Shown here: positions 62,250-64,000 of the stretch, in pieces
Numbering within the stretch: the first letter of the stretch is position 1
Layout of the letters: the number at the start of each line of letters is the position of its first letter
Source: Thioclava sp. SK-1
GTDB taxonomy: Bacteria > Pseudomonadota > Alphaproteobacteria > Rhodobacterales > Rhodobacteraceae
DNA length: 64,000 bases
Direction: 5' to 3'
NCBI RefSeq assembly: GCF_001705665.1
Contig: NZ_MDHA01000044.1
Location: 1-64,000 of the forward strand
Translations under genes and position numbers: made by a program
The notes under the pieces: model-generated
Told to the model about the DNA's origin: nothing
The model's input: the letters and a program-made list of their open reading frames with translations, nothing else
Databases searched by the model: none

Positions 62250-62298
62250 CACAGGGCCCATACTGTTCGTGCATAAAGCTTAATCCAAGGAATTCATC

Positions 62299-64000
62299 GT
62301 GACGTATCATCCTGCATTCCTGCGCTATGCAAGCGCAGTGGCTTTTAGCGCGTGCATATGCGGCGCAGCCTATGCAGCGCCCGAAGCCGGCGCAGTCATC
62401 GGCAACCAAGCTGTCGCAACCTACACCAATGCGTCAGGTGATACGATCACCGTGACCTCCAACACCGTTGAAACACTCGTGCAGCAAGTCGCCGGCGTGA
62501 CACTGACATCCGACAATTCCGAAACCATCGCGCCCGGCGGCAAAGCCTTCTTGCCACATATTATCACCAATGAAGGCAATGGGCCCGACGCCTTTACGTT
62601 AACGGCGACGGAAGACAGCAGCGGTACGCTGAATACGTCGCAACTGGTGTTTTACCCGGACGCGAATATGGACGGGGTTGCCGATAGTGCGACATCGTTA
62701 AGCCAAACGCCGGTCTTGGCCCCGGGTGAGCAGTTCGGCGTGGTCATCGAGGCCACTGTGCCCGCTACCGCCGCGGGGGCAGAAACCATAACCGTCCAAG
62801 CCGCGTCGCAATTAGATGGCACCGTTTTATCCAGCAATACCGATACATTGACCATTTCCAATGACGCAATTGTCGAGCTGGTGAAATCTATGGTGGCCGA
62901 TGCCGCCTCGGCGGGTAATCCCAACATTATCGACGCCGGCGATACGGTCACAATCACGCTGACATATTCCAGCACCGGACTGACTGCCGCGACCAATTAC
63001 GCCGTCGAAGATGTCCTAAGCACCGGCTTGAGCTATGTGCCCGGATCGGCACGCTGGTCGGATTCCGGTGTGGCTCTGGATGATGCGGATGGTGCCCCCA
63101 CGCCCGATGCCAGCAATGGCAATGGCGAAACGATCGCATGGGAATTTGACGGCACTCAGACCGTGAATTTTAACCTGTCCTCGGTGGCCTCTGGCAGATC
63201 CGGGCGAGTCACGTTTCAAGCAACAGTGGCCGCCGGCGCCAATGCCGGGCTGATCACCAACGTTGCGACCCAAACCGTGAACGGCACCACATTCCCGAAC
63301 TCGAACACTGCATCCATCGTAATCGCCAATCAATATTCGGCCTCTATCGCAGATACGGCGATCAATGCCGATGGGTCCCCAGATGGGTCGGTGACCTCGT
63401 CGACCGATGATGATGGCGCCCAAAACGACAGCGTCACCGAAACCGCAGATGTCTTCCAAGGCGCGGTTATTCGCCATGAATTTATTGTCACCAATCACTC
63501 CAATCAAGCAGATAGCTTTGTGGTCTCGGTCGCCAATACCGATTTCCCTGCAGACACCACATTTCGTATCGTCGGCGCCGATGGGGTGACGCCGATCATC
63601 GGCTCCGTCGGACCATTAGGGATTGACGCCAGCACGCGTGTCACGCTGATTGCCACTTTGCCCAGCAATCTGCTCCCCACCACAACCACGGATTACACTG
63701 CGGTCGTCACCGTGACCTCTGACGCCTCAGGCGTCACAGATACATCCACGGCAGAATTTACCGGTGCGATCCTCGCCGCCAGTGTCGATCTGGAAAATAC
63801 ACTGGTCGGTGCCGAGGGCGATGGAGCGGCCCCAACCAATGGCGGCGCCCCTTGGATCACCCAGGCTGTCGCACCGGGTGCGCCTGTTACATTCGCCATG
63901 ATTGTCGAGAATAATGGTCCCGTATCAGACAGTTATAACCTGACACTGGATCAGGCATTGCCGAGCGGGTGGACCGTAGAGTTCCGCAACGCCAATGGCA
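62299..64000 (+). CDS. Secreted DUF11-type repeat protein (partial, runs off right edge)
   Basis: Starts with GTG at 62299, preceded by AAGGA 8 nt upstream. The frame remains open for 567 codons to the window end. A signal peptide ends CICGAAYAAPE. The body consists of successive DUF11-like Ig domains with repeated phrases such as APGGKAFLPHIITNEGNG, VTITLTYSSTGLTAATNYAVEDVL, GLSYVPGSARWSDSG and VTFAMIVENNGPVSDSYNLTL. Each has the PxxYxVTVxNxG-like signature of surface repeat proteins. The C-terminus and anchoring are unknown. The gene follows the small companion by 49 nt, so the two form one operon. Confidence 0.85.
   Translation, partial: MTYHPAFLRYASAVAFSACICGAAYAAPEAGAVIGNQAVATYTNASGDTITVTSNTVETLVQQVAGVTLTSDNSETIAPGGKAFLPHIITNEGNGPDAFTLTATEDSSGTLNTSQLVFYPDANMDGVADSATSLSQTPVLAPGEQFGVVIEATVPATAAGAETITVQAASQLDGTVLSSNTDTLTISNDAIVELVKSMVADAASAGNPNIIDAGDTVTITLTYSSTGLTAATNYAVEDVLSTGLSYVPGSARWSDSGVALDDADGAPTPDASNGNGETIAWEFDGTQTVNFNLSSVASGRSGRVTFQATVAAGANAGLITNVATQTVNGTTFPNSNTASIVIANQYSASIADTAINADGSPDGSVTSSTDDDGAQNDSVTETADVFQGAVIRHEFIVTNHSNQADSFVVSVANTDFPADTTFRIVGADGVTPIIGSVGPLGIDASTRVTLIATLPSNLLPTTTTDYTAVVTVTSDASGVTDTSTAEFTGAILAASVDLENTLVGAEGDGAAPTNGGAPWITQAVAPGAPVTFAMIVENNGPVSDSYNLTLDQALPSGWTVEFRNANG

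Noticed and set aside
1-64000. Mobile elements, CRISPR arrays, rRNA or tRNA genes
   Set aside because: No transposase, integrase, direct-repeat array or tRNA-like cloverleaf was seen; the accessory character is metabolic only.

Overview
The window is a stretch of bacterial chromosome with the look of a marine or host-associated alphaproteobacterium of the Rhodobacterales (Roseobacter-type). This is inferred from the gene content (many TRAP, TTT and ABC uptake systems, each beside its own catabolic enzymes and regulator), the moderately high GC with GC-biased third codon positions, and the closeness of several proteins to alphaproteobacterial families such as XylD/XylX of the Weimberg pathway. 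No rRNA, tRNA, CRISPR array, insertion sequence or phage gene was seen.

Layout. (1) 1-11.1 kb: an inositol or inositol-like sugar locus. It holds a partial IolC kinase at the left edge, three TIM-barrel isomerase/epimerase-type proteins, a small ABM protein, two Gfo/Idh/MocA dehydrogenases (one with the IolG catalytic triad) and a ribose-type ABC importer, with a divergent LacI regulator. (2) 11.2-17.5 kb: a polyol/sugar ABC importer with an embedded sorbitol/xylitol-type dehydrogenase and a divergent AraC regulator, then a 200-residue orphan. (3) 18.3-26.9 kb: a probable hydroxycinnamate-ester locus (tannase/feruloyl-esterase family, TRAP importer, SDR, crotonase, acyl-CoA synthetase) with a divergent MarR regulator and a perfect 14-bp palindrome between them. 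(4) 26.9-30.6 kb: an iron locus (Sel1-repeat protein, PiuC-type hydroxylase, TonB-dependent receptor). (5) 30.8-37.4 kb: a LysR-led operon of flavin monooxygenase, TctCBA transporter and FMN alpha-hydroxy-acid oxidase. (6) 37.6-43.2 kb: a Cds1-like PLP enzyme with RidA and two AhpD-like proteins, three LysR-type or related small units, a cupin and a VOC protein. (7) 43.3-54.4 kb: a pentonate locus with a XylD-type dehydratase, a XylX-type FAH dehydratase, two NAD dehydrogenases, an FAD 2-hydroxyacid oxidase, a TRAP importer, an HpaI-type aldolase and a GntR regulator whose probable operators flank two promoters. (8) 54.7-55.6 kb: a more AT-rich patch with a GNAT acetyltransferase. (9) 55.6-64 kb: a surface-protein locus with a 1964-residue GEVED/DUF6923/SdrD-B/DUF11 protein, a 170-residue secreted companion and a third DUF11-type repeat protein that runs off the right edge.

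The dominant logic is import, then one or two unusual oxidation/dehydration steps, then central metabolism, with a dedicated regulator for each unit. Two cross-cutting signals stand out. RNA hairpins sit directly downstream of the solute-binding-protein gene in all five transporter operons, which would favour high expression of the binding protein over the membrane subunits. The inverted repeats between divergent genes match the class of the adjacent regulator. Start codons were reassigned inward for many genes where a Shine-Dalgarno sequence or a signal peptide favours an internal start.
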